Source: Oscillatoriaceae cyanobacterium M7585_C2015_266
Lineage (GTDB): Bacteria > Cyanobacteriota > Cyanobacteriia > Cyanobacteriales > Oscillatoriaceae
Direction of reading: 5' to 3'
DNA: 64,000 bases
NCBI GenBank assembly: GCA_015295835.1
Contig: DVEG01000027.1
Coordinates: 124,001-188,000, forward strand
Shown here: in pieces, positions 1 to 9,148 of the stretch
Position numbering within the stretch: the first letter of the stretch is position 1
How the letters are laid out: each line of letters opens with the position of its first letter
The notes under the pieces: model-generated
Seen by the model: only the letters and a program-made list of their open reading frames with translations
What the model was told of the DNA's origin: nothing
Database searches by the model: none
Made by a program: the position numbers and the translations under genes

Positions 1-42
1 CTGCGCTATAATTTCTTGTTTGCGTTCTTGGGTTAGGGCCAT
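1..42 (-). CDS. rpsO: 30S ribosomal protein S15, N-terminal fragment (partial)
   Basis: Only the first 14 codons are inside the window; the gene runs off the left edge. Read on the minus strand from an ATG at 42-40, the peptide is MALTQERKQEIIAQ, which matches the conserved N-terminus of cyanobacterial S15, a 16S rRNA-binding protein of the small subunit platform. ruvA lies about 100 bp upstream on the same strand, and this ruvA-rpsO order is familiar from other cyanobacteria. The short length limits certainty, but the start, the strand and the neighbour all agree. Confidence 0.8.
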   Translation of the reverse strand, partial: MALTQERKQEIIAQ

Positions 43-146
43 TGCTTTCTAATAAATTCTTAAAATGCAGCAACTTGTAATCATATCACAGTTTTCATGA
101 GGCCAGTGCGATCGCTTGCTAAATTCCTTTTCTCCTCTTTCCTATT

Positions 147-776
147 TTACTGACGCGTCAGCCAAGCAATACTAGCGCGAATCCACGCTTCGGCGTCAGC
201 GGTTTTTGAAAGGTTGGGATCGGAGCGCAGGGCAGCAAGGGCTTCACTTACTTCATTATTGGTATATCCCAAAGCCAGGAGAGTAATCTCGACGTCTTCT
301 TGCACAGCTAGTGGTACACCCGTCGGCACTGGCAGAGACAACCCGGATAGCTTGTGCCATTCTGTCATTTTGGTTTTCAGTTCTAAAGCGATACGCTCAG
401 CGGTTTTGTTGCCAACTCCTGGGGCTTTAGTAAGCTGGCGGGTATTACTGGTAACGATCGCTTGAACTAACTCTTGCGCTCCTAAAGTGTCCAACAGAGC
501 TAGGGCTAATTGTGGCCCAACCCCGTTCACTCCCAGCAATTGCCGAAACAAATCCCGCTCTGCTGCTGAGGCAAAGCCATACAAAAGCCACTGCTCTTCC
601 CGAATTTGCAAATGAGTAAACACTTGTATCTGTTCGCCAATTCCGGGCAATTCCTGCACTAAACGCGACGGTATTTGCAAGTCGTATCCGATGTTATTTA
701 CTTCCAAAGTCAGGGTGACGCGATGGCTATTAATTTTGTTAATGCTAACAATAGTACCTTTTAGATAGCTAATCAT
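147..776 (-). CDS. ruvA: Holliday junction branch migration protein RuvA
   Basis: RuvA binds four-way DNA junctions as a tetramer and loads the RuvB motor during recombinational repair. The 209-aa product has the family's usual length and order: an N-terminal OB-fold domain (about residues 1-65, beginning MISYLKG), then two helix-hairpin-helix motifs around LGVNGVGPQLALALL (81-95) and APGVGNKTAERIALELK (118-134), and a C-terminal RuvB-binding domain (about 155-209). The ATG start is the only sensible one before the OB fold. No ruvB is in the window, as is common in cyanobacteria, where ruv genes are scattered. The gene is followed on the same strand by rpsO. Confidence 0.96.
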   Translation of the reverse strand: MISYLKGTIVSINKINSHRVTLTLEVNNIGYDLQIPSRLVQELPGIGEQIQVFTHLQIREEQWLLYGFASAAERDLFRQLLGVNGVGPQLALALLDTLGAQELVQAIVTSNTRQLTKAPGVGNKTAERIALELKTKMTEWHKLSGLSLPVPTGVPLAVQEDVEITLLALGYTNNEVSEALAALRSDPNLSKTADAEAWIRASIAWLTRQ

Positions 777-860
777 AAGCGGTTATCGGCAATCGGTAAT
801 CGGGAATAAAGAAAAACAATTACCTCTTACCGACTACACTATTTTATTTTTTATAATTTT

Positions 861-1607
861 TTATAAAAAGCCGAAATATTTCAAACCCTCTAGAATACCT
901 GCGGCAAAGTGCGCCTTAGCTAGATATCGATGAGGAGCTGGGTTAGCGTTGTGCCAGTGTAGTAATTCTGGCTGGGCATTGCCTACGATAATGCCTCGTT
1001 CATCGCCAACGCTAAATAGGGCGATGTCATTTCCAGAGTCGCCGCAAACGACGGTGTGTGTAGAGGATATTCCCCATTTGGAGCGGAGAAATTGCATTGC
1101 AAATCCTTTGTTAGCGCGCTCAGGCAATAAATCTAAATCACGCTCGCTGCTGTAAATCATTTGTACTCGCAATCCCTTCTCTTGAAAAAGCTTTTCCAAT
1201 TTTGGCAAAATTTCAAAAGCCGCCTCTTTTTCTATAAAAAAACTGATTTTGAATAGACTTTGCTCGGAAGCAGGCTGGGGTACGAGTGCGGAAAACTGGG
1301 CTGCAATAGCAAAAACTGTTTCCCTATGCCAGCCTTGGCAGAGAGTTTCCTCCCACTCGGAATTAGGGTTTTCTGTGTCTGGGTAGTAAATTTCTGTGCC
1401 TACTGCCGCTACTAGGGCATCTGGCTCTATGAGCTGCTTTTCTTTTTGTAGTTCTTGATACAATGCGCGCGATCGCCCAGTTGCGTAAACTATTTTCGTT
1501 CCGTAGGCTTGTCGATGTTTGCTCAGCTTTTGATTCAAAACCGCCAGCGCCTCGTCATCGCCTACAAGGGTGTTATCTAAATCCGTTACAAATAAAAATT
1601 GTTTCAC
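861..1607 (-). CDS. spp: sucrose-phosphate phosphatase (HAD superfamily)
   Basis: The enzyme removes phosphate from sucrose-6-phosphate, the last step of sucrose synthesis, used by cyanobacteria as compatible solute and carbon store. HAD motif I is DLDNTL (residues 9-14, catalytic Asp9 and Asp11), the conserved lysine sits in ANKGFAM (near 167), and motif IV is GDSGND (189-194). At 248 aa it matches single-domain cyanobacterial SPP proteins, which lack the plant C-terminal extension. The start is a GTG at 1607-1605 with no strong Shine-Dalgarno sequence. Sucrose-phosphate synthase is not in the window. A related Cof-type phosphatase is the alternative, but the overall sequence favours SPP. 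Confidence 0.85.
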   Translation of the reverse strand: MKQFLFVTDLDNTLVGDDEALAVLNQKLSKHRQAYGTKIVYATGRSRALYQELQKEKQLIEPDALVAAVGTEIYYPDTENPNSEWEETLCQGWHRETVFAIAAQFSALVPQPASEQSLFKISFFIEKEAAFEILPKLEKLFQEKGLRVQMIYSSERDLDLLPERANKGFAMQFLRSKWGISSTHTVVCGDSGNDIALFSVGDERGIIVGNAQPELLHWHNANPAPHRYLAKAHFAAGILEGLKYFGFL

Positions 1608-1705
1608 AGTTCAGTTAATATACTTTTTAATTACACTTTTTTACAATTCTAATTGATAACTTAAAACATATTTTTTTTAAAATTGTAGAATAAAAAATAT
1701 TCTAA

Positions 1706-2395
1706 CTATTCTTGTAACTTTCTAATATTTTCTACCAATTTGCGGTAAACACCTAAGTGACCGTATTGCAAAAACATTTTAGCACCCTGTTGCAAATCTG
1801 TGATTGCTTTTTGTTTAGCGCCCAGAGCCGAGTAAGTAAGCCCCCGGTTAACGTAAGCAGTAGCATATTCAGGATTTAGTCGGATTGCCTGGTTGTAATC
1901 CTCGATCGCTCCAAGCAAATTTCCCAGAATGCGACGAGAAAGACCTCGATTATAATAAGCTTTAGCATAATTGGGTTTGAGAGCGAGCGCGCGATCATAA
2001 TCCTCCAGGGCACCCTTAGCGTCTCCCAGTTCGCGGCGGGCATTGCCCCGATTGTTGTATGCCTCAGCCCATTTTGGATTAAGTTTTATAACTTGGGTAT
2101 AATCCTTGATCGCACTGTGATTGTCTCCCAGTTCGCGATAAGCATTTCCCCGCTTAAAATAAGCATCGGCACAGTCAGGACAGAGTTTTATCACTTGAGT
2201 ATAATCTTCGATCGCGCCTCGAATATCTCCTATTTGGCGACGGAGATTTGCCCGATCAAAGTAAGCTGGGGCAAAGTCAGGATTAAGCCGTAATTCCTGA
2301 TTCCAGTCTGCGAGCGCGCCCAAATAATCTGATTCCTGGGCCCTTCTCATTCCCCTATAATAGAAAAAGTGGCTGTAAAATTCCTCAGCGTTCAT
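1706..2395 (-). CDS. tetratricopeptide repeat protein
   Basis: The product (229 aa from the chosen ATG) is built almost wholly of TPR units of 34 residues. At least five consecutive units with the pattern AYxNRGxxRRxLGDxxGAIxDYxxAIxLNP are visible, which predicts a right-handed superhelix for protein-protein contacts; the partner is unknown. The reading frame is open to a TTG at 2500, but the ATG at 2395 starts MNAEEFYSHFFYYRG, the usual opening of such cyanobacterial TPR proteins; an ATG at 2434 is another possibility. No signal peptide or membrane segment is seen. Function cannot be inferred from repeats alone. Confidence 0.8.
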   Translation of the reverse strand: MNAEEFYSHFFYYRGMRRAQESDYLGALADWNQELRLNPDFAPAYFDRANLRRQIGDIRGAIEDYTQVIKLCPDCADAYFKRGNAYRELGDNHSAIKDYTQVIKLNPKWAEAYNNRGNARRELGDAKGALEDYDRALALKPNYAKAYYNRGLSRRILGNLLGAIEDYNQAIRLNPEYATAYVNRGLTYSALGAKQKAITDLQQGAKMFLQYGHLGVYRKLVENIRKLQE

Positions 2396-2660
2396 CTCGA
2401 CTGCGAGGGGTTGTGGCATGGGTCTTAAGTACATATCAACTCTAAAGCCATCTGGGGGAGACTTCGGAGCCTCCGTTGCAATGACGACAATCCTGTACAA
2501 TTTGCCCCAAGAACAGTTGCTTTGTCAGCAAGAAACAACCTGGAGAGCTTCCGTACTGAGAGTGCAGTGAGGAAAGCCCCTGACACAGATTTATCTGTTA
2601 TAATCAACTTATTTTGGCGGCTAAAAGTAAGCTAGCCTGAAAGCTAAGTCCACAAGGATG

Positions 2661-2687
2661 ATGGCTAAAACATGGGACTTTAGTCAT
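2661..2687. repeat. short hairpin, possibly a remnant of an IS200/IS605-type end
   Basis: The arms ATGGCTAAA (2661-2669) and TTTAGTCAT (2679-2687) pair over 9 bp with one G-U pair and a 9-nt loop. Subterminal hairpins with similar CTAAAGTC sequences are found at the ends of IS200/IS605-family elements in cyanobacteria. No transposase or TnpB frame is next to it, so the mobile-element origin is inference only. Confidence 0.3.
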
Positions 2688-2767
2688 GGGTAGCTGACAC
2701 CGATATGCTCCTTGAGTAATTGCTACTCTTTAATCAATTCTAAACAAGAGCACTTACTACCTATCGC

Positions 2768-2855
2768 CACCTGTACAAATGCGCCCACTTCCGGAGATAC
2801 ACAGGTGCGTCTTTTTGGCTACCAGTGGAGTTGCAGAAGCCCCTCACGCACCTGT
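2768..2855. promoter_or_regulatory. three-segment alternative hairpin structure
   Basis: Segment A (CACCTGT, 2768-2774) can pair with segment B (ACAGGTGCGT, 2801-2810), and B can instead pair perfectly over 10 bp with segment C (ACGCACCTGT, 2846-2855). A and C compete for B, the arrangement seen in attenuators, riboswitch expression platforms and some small RNAs. B is followed by a short T-run (2811-2815). No gene follows closely on the plus strand; on the minus strand hisIE ends just to the right and the TPR gene starts about 370 bp to the left. The pairing is seen directly; any regulatory role is inference. Confidence 0.4.
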
Positions 2856-2973
2856 ATTTCTAAACACTAACAAAACGAGAGAGCTAGTGTGAGAGTTGTT
2901 AAATTTTCTTTTGTATACTTTCTGTTAATTTTGTTAATATAAATCCCGGCACTCCTTAAAAGCATTTTTTAAA

Positions 2974-3624
2974 TTACCTGCGCCGTTCTTGCAATTTGCG
3001 ATAAACCGCTCGTAAGTCTACCTTATGGTGAGCAAGAGCAACCATTACGTGATAGAATAAATCGGCAACTTCTGCAGCGATCGCCTCTGGATTGTCATCC
3101 TTGCAAGCCATGACTAATTCAGCCGATTCTTCCCCAATTTTTTTGAGAATTTTATTATCCCCACCCTCAAATAACTTGCAAGTATAAGAATTTTCCAAAG
3201 GATGATCACGGCGAGCGCAAATCACCTGAAAAACCTGAGAGAGAATATCTGCTGGCGGAGGTGCAATTTGGCCATTGATTTGGTGGAAACAACTGCGTTC
3301 CCCTGTATGACAGGCAACATCTCCCACTTGTTCCACGCCGATAAGAAGTGCGTCGCTATCACAGTCATAGCGAAGCGATCGCACCTTTTGAATATGACCT
3401 GACGTTTCGCCTTTATGCCACAATTCACCTCGCGAGCGGCTCCAAAACCAAGTTTCGCCAGTTTCAAGAGTTTTTTGCAAAGATTCTCGATTCATCCAAG
3501 CCATCATCAACACTGTACCATCTAGACAATCTTGGACGATAGCTGGCACCAAACCTTGTTCGTTGTAGCGGATCTGTTCAACAGGTATAGAAGTGGGAGA
3601 GGGAAATAATTGTGATATGGACAT
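2974..3624 (-). CDS. hisIE: bifunctional phosphoribosyl-AMP cyclohydrolase / phosphoribosyl-ATP pyrophosphatase
   Basis: This fusion carries out steps two and three of histidine synthesis: hydrolysis of PR-ATP to PR-AMP (HisE part) and opening of the adenine ring (HisI part). The HisI domain (about residues 15-115) shows [17 protein letters not shown] (61-77), the metal-binding DCDSD (87-91) and the zinc site CHTGERSC (105-112). The HisE domain (about 128-216) shows [10 protein letters not shown] (164-173) and EVADLFYH (185-192). The length of 216 aa is normal for the fused form. The ATG at 3624 leaves a short leader before HisI. hisH is 27 kb away, so histidine genes are dispersed. Confidence 0.95.
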   Translation of the reverse strand: MSISQLFPSPTSIPVEQIRYNEQGLVPAIVQDCLDGTVLMMAWMNRESLQKTLETGETWFWSRSRGELWHKGETSGHIQKVRSLRYDCDSDALLIGVEQVGDVACHTGERSCFHQINGQIAPPPADILSQVFQVICARRDHPLENSYTCKLFEGGDNKILKKIGEESAELVMACKDDNPEAIAAEVADLFYHVMVALAHHKVDLRAVYRKLQERRR

Positions 3625-3729
3625 AAACTGATTCTAGGATAAGGACCAATACCGTACAGCGAACTTACGCCAGGCGCTAAAAAATTATAAGTCAGCAGAA
3701 AATTTTTCTGTTATACTCACTGAAAACGA

Positions 3730-3744
3730 ATCCCTTGCAGGGAT
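3730..3744. repeat. short perfect hairpin in the hemL leader
   Basis: ATCCCT and AGGGAT flank a 3-nt loop, followed by GTAAAC. The motif resembles the palindromic core of some cyanobacterial CRISPR repeats, but there is only one copy and no spacer array. It lies about 35 bp upstream of the hemL start, so a role in the hemL leader is as likely. A similar core, ATCCCTAAAAGGGAT, occurs at 45299-45313. Confidence 0.4.
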
Positions 3745-3777
3745 GTAAACTAACAATACTAATAAAGGAGATAATTT

Positions 3778-5076
3778 TTGACTGCGACAACCCTAAAAAC
3801 CACCAAATCAGAAGAAATTTTTGCAGCAGCTCAAAAGCTGATGCCAGGGGGAGTAAGTTCCCCGGTAAGAGCATTCAAATCAGTAGGAGGACAACCAATT
3901 GTCTTTGACAGGGTGAAAGGAGCCTACATCTGGGATGTAGATGGCAACCAATATATCGACTATGTAGGCACTTGGGGCCCTGCCATTTGTGGTCACGCCC
4001 ATCCAGAGGTAATAGAAGCCTTGCATGCTGCACTTGAAAAAGGCACCAGTTTCGGAGCGCCTTCCGTCTTAGAAAATGTTCTCGCCGAAATGGTCATTGA
4101 TGCCGTACCCAGCATTGAAATGGTGCGGTTCGTCAACTCCGGCACAGAAGCCTGCATGGCAGTCTTAAGACTGATGAGAGCCTTCACCGGGCGCGACAAA
4201 GTCATTAAATTTGAAGGCTGCTATCACGGGCACGCCGACATGTTCCTCGTCAAAGCCGGCTCCGGTGTTGCCACTTTGGGACTTCCCGACTCTCCCGGCG
4301 TGCCTAAAGCTGCTACAAGTAATACCCTCACTGCTCCCTTCAATGATTTAGAAGCTGTTAAAGCTCTGTTTGCTGAACACCCCAATGAAATAGCCGGAGT
4401 GATTCTGGAACCAGTAGTAGGGAATGCCGGTTTTATTCCTCCCGATGCCGGTTTTCTAGAAGGTTTGCGAGAGATTACTCGCGAAAATGACGCATTGCTG
4501 GTATTTGATGAAGTAATGACCGGTTTTCGGATTGCCTATGGCGGCGCTCAGGAAAAATTCGGCGTTACTCCTGACTTAACAACTCTAGGCAAAATTATCG
4601 GCGGTGGGTTGCCAGTAGGTGCCTATGGGGGTCGTCGGGATATTATGTCTATGGTGGCTCCGGCAGGGCCAGTCTATCAAGCCGGCACGCTTTCGGGAAA
4701 TCCTTTAGCGATGACAGCAGGTATCAAGACTCTAGAATTGTTGCAAAAACCTGGCCAATACGAGTATTTGGAGCGCATCACTAAAAAACTGGTAGATGGC
4801 TTGTTGCTTCTTGCTAAAGAAACCGGACACGAGGTTTGCGGCGGCAATATCAGCGGCATGTTTGGCTTTTTCTTTACTGGTGGCCCGGTTCATAATTATG
4901 AGGATGCTAAAAAGTCGGATTTGAATAAGTTCAGCCGTTTCCATCGTGGTATGTTGGAGCGCGGCGTTTATCTGGCTCCTTCGCAGTTTGAAGCTGGGTT
5001 TACTTCTCTGGCGCATACCGATGAGGATATTGATCGCACTTTAGCGGCAGCGCGAGATGTAATGGCAAGTTTATAA
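3778..5076 (+). CDS. hemL: glutamate-1-semialdehyde 2,1-aminomutase
   Basis: HemL converts glutamate-1-semialdehyde to 5-aminolevulinate, the common precursor of chlorophyll, haem, bilins and corrinoids in the C5 pathway. It is a PLP enzyme of aminotransferase class [12 protein letters not shown] (243-251) holds the PLP-ring aspartate, and [18 protein letters not shown] holds the Schiff-base lysine near residue 272. The 432-aa length is exactly that of the family. The start is TTG at 3778, preceded by AAAGGAG at 3764-3770 with 7-nt spacing; no ATG or GTG fits better. A small hairpin (3730-3744) lies in the leader. Confidence 0.97.
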   Translation: MTATTLKTTKSEEIFAAAQKLMPGGVSSPVRAFKSVGGQPIVFDRVKGAYIWDVDGNQYIDYVGTWGPAICGHAHPEVIEALHAALEKGTSFGAPSVLENVLAEMVIDAVPSIEMVRFVNSGTEACMAVLRLMRAFTGRDKVIKFEGCYHGHADMFLVKAGSGVATLGLPDSPGVPKAATSNTLTAPFNDLEAVKALFAEHPNEIAGVILEPVVGNAGFIPPDAGFLEGLREITRENDALLVFDEVMTGFRIAYGGAQEKFGVTPDLTTLGKIIGGGLPVGAYGGRRDIMSMVAPAGPVYQAGTLSGNPLAMTAGIKTLELLQKPGQYEYLERITKKLVDGLLLLAKETGHEVCGGNISGMFGFFFTGGPVHNYEDAKKSDLNKFSRFHRGMLERGVYLAPSQFEAGFTSLAHTDEDIDRTLAAARDVMASL

Positions 5077-5093
5077 TCTTTGGGAATAGCCGG

Positions 5094-5117
5094 GATTAGG
5101 GGATTAGGGGATTGAGG
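5094..5117. repeat. short tandem repeat, GGGATTAG type
   Basis: GGATTAG/GGATTGA-type octamers repeat in tandem just after hemL, following GCCGGGATTA. The same composite motif is seen after rsmD (about 31987-32022) and, inverted, at 45549-45576. It belongs to the short tandem repeats that are frequent in filamentous cyanobacteria. Confidence 0.5.
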
Positions 5118-5129
5118 GTTTTGTTTTCT

Positions 5130-5339
5130 CTAATCTCCTGATGAAGGAATTTTTTTAGGGATGGAGATAAAATTTGTTCTGCAGTTAGGTTTAATTCTGG
5201 AAAAGTTAGTAATTTCTTGATGCTTGCCGTTAGGTTGTATTTCGACAATTATTCTGTCAATTAGTTGAAAGCGGCTGTTTTCTGGATACCAGTCTATAAA
5301 TTCATTAAAGATTAGGGTTTGAGGTATAGTTGGGAACAT
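5130..5339 (-). pseudogene. Uma2-family (DUF820) N-terminal fragment
   Basis: The 69-aa frame begins like an Uma2/DUF820 protein: FNEFIDWYPENSRFQLIDR, then IIVEIQPNGKHQEI, corresponding to the family's usual 'F.EFL.WYP..GRYELIDG.IVEM.PTG.HEE'. The family consists of PD-(D/E)XK nuclease-fold proteins of about 180-200 aa, very abundant in cyanobacteria. Here the match stops after about 45 residues, the tail diverges, and the catalytic core is missing, so this is a decayed remnant. The frame sits alone between hemL and murD. A short real peptide cannot be excluded but is unlikely. Confidence 0.55.
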
Positions 5340-5390
5340 GATATCGTCTCGTATTGTTTGTTAAGCCAGATTAAGATAGAATATGGCAGT

Positions 5391-6752
5391 CTAATTTTGA
5401 ATTAATTGCAAGCACAACTGACGGAAATCTTCGCCCCGCTGCTCGAAGTTTTGATATTGATCGAAACTGGCACAGGCGGGTGATAGCAGTACTACTTTGG
5501 CTTTGAGTTGCTGTGCTAATTCAGCGGCTCTGGGCACGGCTTTTGCCATTGTTTCTACTATTTCGTAGTGGGGATGGTTGATTTCTTGTAAGCGTTTAGC
5601 AAAGATAGGTGCGGCTGAGCCTATTAGTAATACTGCTGCTACTTTTTCTTGGATGATTTTCATCCAGCCTGTGTCGTCGCCGGCTTTTGCTTCGCCTCCG
5701 GCTATTAATATTACAGGTGCGGCGACGGAGGCTAATCCGACTAGGGCGGCGTCGTAGTTGGTTGCTTTGCTGTCGTTGATGAATTCTATACCATCTATTG
5801 TACAAATATATTCTAGGCGATGAGGAACGCCTGGAAATTGGGCAACGGCGGAGGCGATTGCTTCTTTTTCTATTCCCGCTAAAGTGGCTGCTGCTACTGC
5901 CATCAACAGATTTTGCTTGTTGTGTTCCCCTACCATCCGTAGCGCAGATGCCTTAACTACTTTTTCGCCTTCTGCGATTACCCAGCCATCCTCTATGTAT
6001 ACTCCCCATAATGGCTCACATAGTAGGGCTTCTTTTCCTTTTATACTCGTCCAGCAGGCATCGGGAAAGCGATGAGGGGCGTTTTCCCTTAGGTAGGGAT
6101 CGTCTCCGTTAATGACTTGCAACTGCGACTGGGCTAGCAATTGTGCTTTGATATTGAAATAATTTTCTAAAGTTTTGTGACGGTTGAGGTGATCAGGGGT
6201 AAATGTTGTCCAAACTCCAATCCGGGGAGCGATGCTGGGGGATGATTCGATTTGATAACTGCTGATTTCGGCAATTACCCAGTTGGGGGGATGCTCTGCA
6301 AGGGCTAATTCGCAGGCAGCATAGCCTATATTGCCACAAGCAGGTGCGTTAAATCCTGCTGCTTGAAATATGGCTGCTGTTAATGCGGTTGTGGTGGTTT
6401 TGCCGTTGGTGCCTGTAATCCCTACCCACGGGCGTGTGTTTAGGTGTCGCCACGCTAATTCCATTTCTCCGATGGTTTCTATGCCTAGCTCTCTGGCACG
6501 GATTAGGGCTGGGATATCCCACGGCACTCCGGGGCTGACTATAATTAGTTGGGGTTTTTCTGCTTCGGTGTCGGGAGCAAATGTATGCCCTAGCAGCACT
6601 GGGATGTTTTCGGCGGCGAGTTGCTGCTGTTGCTGGAGCAGGGTTTCTGAGGTACTGCGATCGCTTACCGTTACCTGCCAACCTTTCTTTTTTAGCAGTC
6701 TTGCAGCAGCAATCCCTGATTTTCCCAATCCGAGAATGTAAGCTTTGGGCAT
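5391..6752 (-). CDS. murD: UDP-N-acetylmuramoyl-L-alanine--D-glutamate ligase
   Basis: MurD adds D-glutamate to UDP-MurNAc-L-Ala in the cytoplasmic stage of peptidoglycan synthesis, using ATP. The 453-aa protein has the Mur-ligase order: a Rossmann-like N-domain ([17 protein letters not shown] near the start), the ATP P-loop [11 protein letters not shown] (111-121), the central-domain motif EISSYQIE, the NDSKATN motif, and a C-terminal domain with SPACASFDQ, which is typical of MurD. It starts at an ATG. No other mur gene adjoins it except the Uma2 fragment region downstream; murJ is 16 kb away. Confidence 0.96.
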   Translation of the reverse strand: MPKAYILGLGKSGIAAARLLKKKGWQVTVSDRSTSETLLQQQQQLAAENIPVLLGHTFAPDTEAEKPQLIIVSPGVPWDIPALIRARELGIETIGEMELAWRHLNTRPWVGITGTNGKTTTTALTAAIFQAAGFNAPACGNIGYAACELALAEHPPNWVIAEISSYQIESSPSIAPRIGVWTTFTPDHLNRHKTLENYFNIKAQLLAQSQLQVINGDDPYLRENAPHRFPDACWTSIKGKEALLCEPLWGVYIEDGWVIAEGEKVVKASALRMVGEHNKQNLLMAVAAATLAGIEKEAIASAVAQFPGVPHRLEYICTIDGIEFINDSKATNYDAALVGLASVAAPVILIAGGEAKAGDDTGWMKIIQEKVAAVLLIGSAAPIFAKRLQEINHPHYEIVETMAKAVPRAAELAQQLKAKVVLLSPACASFDQYQNFEQRGEDFRQLCLQLIQN

Positions 6753-6849
6753 AAAAACTATCTTAGCGTCAATTTTTTGGTCTAGTTATCAACATATCAA
6801 AAGTAATACGGTTATTTACTAGCCGAGGATGTTCTGGGATAAGTTGCAA

Positions 6850-8997
6850 TTAGCTCTTGACAATTGCACCAAAATCTGCTAACACTCTAGCGTGATTTCG
6901 CAATAATCCCAGTAAGTTTAAGCGATTACGTCGGATGTCAGGGTTTTCATCCATTACTAAAACACTGTCGGCACCGTCGAAGAATCTACTGACGGTGGGG
7001 GTAATTTCGGCAATTGCATTCACTAACTGCTGGTAATCTCGCGTTTGTTGAGCAGCGCGAGTTTTGGGCAAAAGCTGCACTAAGGCTTCGTATAGGGCTT
7101 TTTCTGATGATTTTTGAAACAATTCTTTGCGCACTACTGCTGTTGGATTGAGTTCTACTGTATTTAAGTCACCTTGTTTGGCAAGACGGGCAGAACGGTT
7201 GACGGTTTCGTAAATTTCGTCTAGTTTTCCGTTTTTGCGGATTTTTTGTAAGAATATGGCGCGTTCACGTACGTCGAGCAAATCTTTTAACGCCCGTTCT
7301 GCATATTCTGGGTCATTTTCTCCTAAAACTGCGTTTACTAAATCGTAATCTATTCCCCGCTCTTCTTGCAAAAGGGTGCGAATGCGCAATAGGAAAAATT
7401 CTGACAATTGTTGCAATAAATCGGGGGATGTTTTAGGATGGGTTTTGATAAAATCTGCGACTATTTGCTGGAGCAATTCGTAGAGATTTATCGGTAAATT
7501 TGCTGCCCAAGTTATGTTAATAATAGCTGTAGCGGCACGGCGCAGTGCGAAGGGGTCAGAAGAACCTGTAGGCAGCATTCCCAATCCGAAAATACATACT
7601 AAAGTATCGAGGCGATCAGCAAATCCTACTACTTGACCCGCGATGGTTTCAGGGAGGCGATCGCTTGCACTTCTGGGCAGGTAATGCTCGAAAATTGCCC
7701 TCGCCACTGCTTCCGATTCTCCGCTAGCGCGGGCGTATTTTTCGCCCATTACTCCCTGCAATTCCGGAAACTCATAAACCATTTGTGTGACTAGATCAGC
7801 TTTACACAATAGTGCCGCCCTAGCTATTGTAGCCCGCTCACTTTCTGATAACTTTAACTGTTCGGCAATCAGTTCTGCATTTTTGCTCAGACGTGTTACT
7901 TTATCACGTACCGTTCCTAAATCCTCCTGAAATGTCACTGTTTCTAACTGAGCAACATAACTTTCTAACGGTTTAGCTAAATCAGTTTTATAGAAAAACT
8001 GTCCGTCAGCCAATCGGGCGCGAATCACCCGCTCGTTTCCTGCGGCAATAATATCTGATTTTTCTGGATCACCGTTAGAAATTGTAATAAAATAATGCAG
8101 CAATTCTGGCGTTCCTTGACTTTTCAAAACCGGAAAATAACGTTGGTGCGTAATCATGACTGTTGTAATTACTTCCGGTGGCAATATCAAGAAATCATCG
8201 TCAAATTTACCTACAACGGCTGTTGGCCATTCTACAAGATTGTTTACTTCTTCAAGCAAATCGGGGTTAATATTGGCAACGCCTCCGATTTTTTCAGCCG
8301 CTGCTTCTACTTGGCGACGAATTTTTATTTTGCGCTCTTCGGGAGCGACTTCTACAAAAGCGGCGTGGAGAATTTCGGGATAATTAATGGCGTGGGGGAT
8401 AGTTACGGGTTGGGGATGGAGGATGCGGTGCCCGCGAGAAATGCGATCGCTCTTGATACTTTGCGAGCCATTATTCAGTTCAATGGGCAGCACATTTTCT
8501 TCAAGTAATGCTACCAACCAACGAATCGGGCGGGGAAATTTTAAATCTCCATCTGCCCAGCGCATTAGTCGTTTTCCTTCTAAGCTGAAAATCCACTGCG
8601 GTGCCAGTTCCCTGAGAATGTCGGCGGTGGGGCGCCCGGCGATGGTTTTGCGAATGAAGACAAAGTCGCCTTTGTCGGTGGGGCGAATTTCTAAGGCTGC
8701 TAGCTCTACTCCTTGCTTTTTGGCAAAGCCTTCGGCAGCTTTGGTGGGTTGACCATTTTTAAAGGCTGCCGCTGCAGGTGGTCCTTTTATTTCTTCAAAG
8801 CGATCGCTTTGCTGTGGTGGCAACCCTTGAATTAATACCGCTAAACGTCGAGGAGTGGCATATACATGGATGGCGTCATTTGTCAAGTTATTGGCGGCGA
8901 GAGTTTGAGGGATAAGTGTTCGCCACTGTTTGACGGCATCGGCGACAAAATCAGCGGGTAATTCTTCTGTACCGACTTCTAATAAAAAGGTTGCCAT
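6850..8997 (-). CDS. glyS: glycyl-tRNA synthetase beta subunit
   Basis: The beta chain works with the alpha chain (glyQ, not in this window) in the bacterial alpha2-beta2 glycyl-tRNA synthetase, binding tRNA-Gly and contributing to editing-like and recognition domains. The 715-aa product opens with [15 protein letters not shown], the hallmark of the beta subunit, has the conserved RPIRWLVAL and [16 protein letters not shown] segments, and ends with the DALR-type anticodon-binding domain ([16 protein letters not shown] then [10 protein letters not shown]). Length agrees with the family (about 690-720 aa). It starts at an ATG and is transcribed away from the WD40 gene. Confidence 0.96.
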   Translation of the reverse strand: MATFLLEVGTEELPADFVADAVKQWRTLIPQTLAANNLTNDAIHVYATPRRLAVLIQGLPPQQSDRFEEIKGPPAAAAFKNGQPTKAAEGFAKKQGVELAALEIRPTDKGDFVFIRKTIAGRPTADILRELAPQWIFSLEGKRLMRWADGDLKFPRPIRWLVALLEENVLPIELNNGSQSIKSDRISRGHRILHPQPVTIPHAINYPEILHAAFVEVAPEERKIKIRRQVEAAAEKIGGVANINPDLLEEVNNLVEWPTAVVGKFDDDFLILPPEVITTVMITHQRYFPVLKSQGTPELLHYFITISNGDPEKSDIIAAGNERVIRARLADGQFFYKTDLAKPLESYVAQLETVTFQEDLGTVRDKVTRLSKNAELIAEQLKLSESERATIARAALLCKADLVTQMVYEFPELQGVMGEKYARASGESEAVARAIFEHYLPRSASDRLPETIAGQVVGFADRLDTLVCIFGLGMLPTGSSDPFALRRAATAIINITWAANLPINLYELLQQIVADFIKTHPKTSPDLLQQLSEFFLLRIRTLLQEERGIDYDLVNAVLGENDPEYAERALKDLLDVRERAIFLQKIRKNGKLDEIYETVNRSARLAKQGDLNTVELNPTAVVRKELFQKSSEKALYEALVQLLPKTRAAQQTRDYQQLVNAIAEITPTVSRFFDGADSVLVMDENPDIRRNRLNLLGLLRNHARVLADFGAIVKS

Positions 8998-9148
8998 AAA
9001 ACGCGAAAAGCAAAATTATTAAATATATCGACTAGAACAGTTTACCGCGCCCTGGGGTTGATCATCTAATATCAGAAATAGCGCTCGCCTGTATCTAAAG
9101 CCGAAAAAAGATATATAAATCTATTGTCTCTATTGGCTAACTAACCTC

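Larger units (their letters stand above)
2396..2973. other. long intergenic region with hairpins, no gene recognised
   Basis: This 0.58-kb stretch between the TPR gene and hisIE has no open frame resembling a protein. It holds a hairpin at 2661-2687 (ATGGCTAAA/TTTAGTCAT, one G-U pair) whose sequence recalls the ends of cyanobacterial IS200/IS605 elements, and a set of mutually exclusive hairpins at 2768-2855. A small RNA or the remnant of a mobile element are both possible; I cannot decide between them. Confidence 0.5.

Noticed and set aside
2425-2607. Small minus-strand frame upstream of the TPR gene
   Set aside because: No family similarity, and it overlaps the 5' side of a real gene.
3730-3744. 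CRISPR array
   Set aside because: Only one repeat-like core is present; no regularly spaced repeats or cas genes exist in the window.
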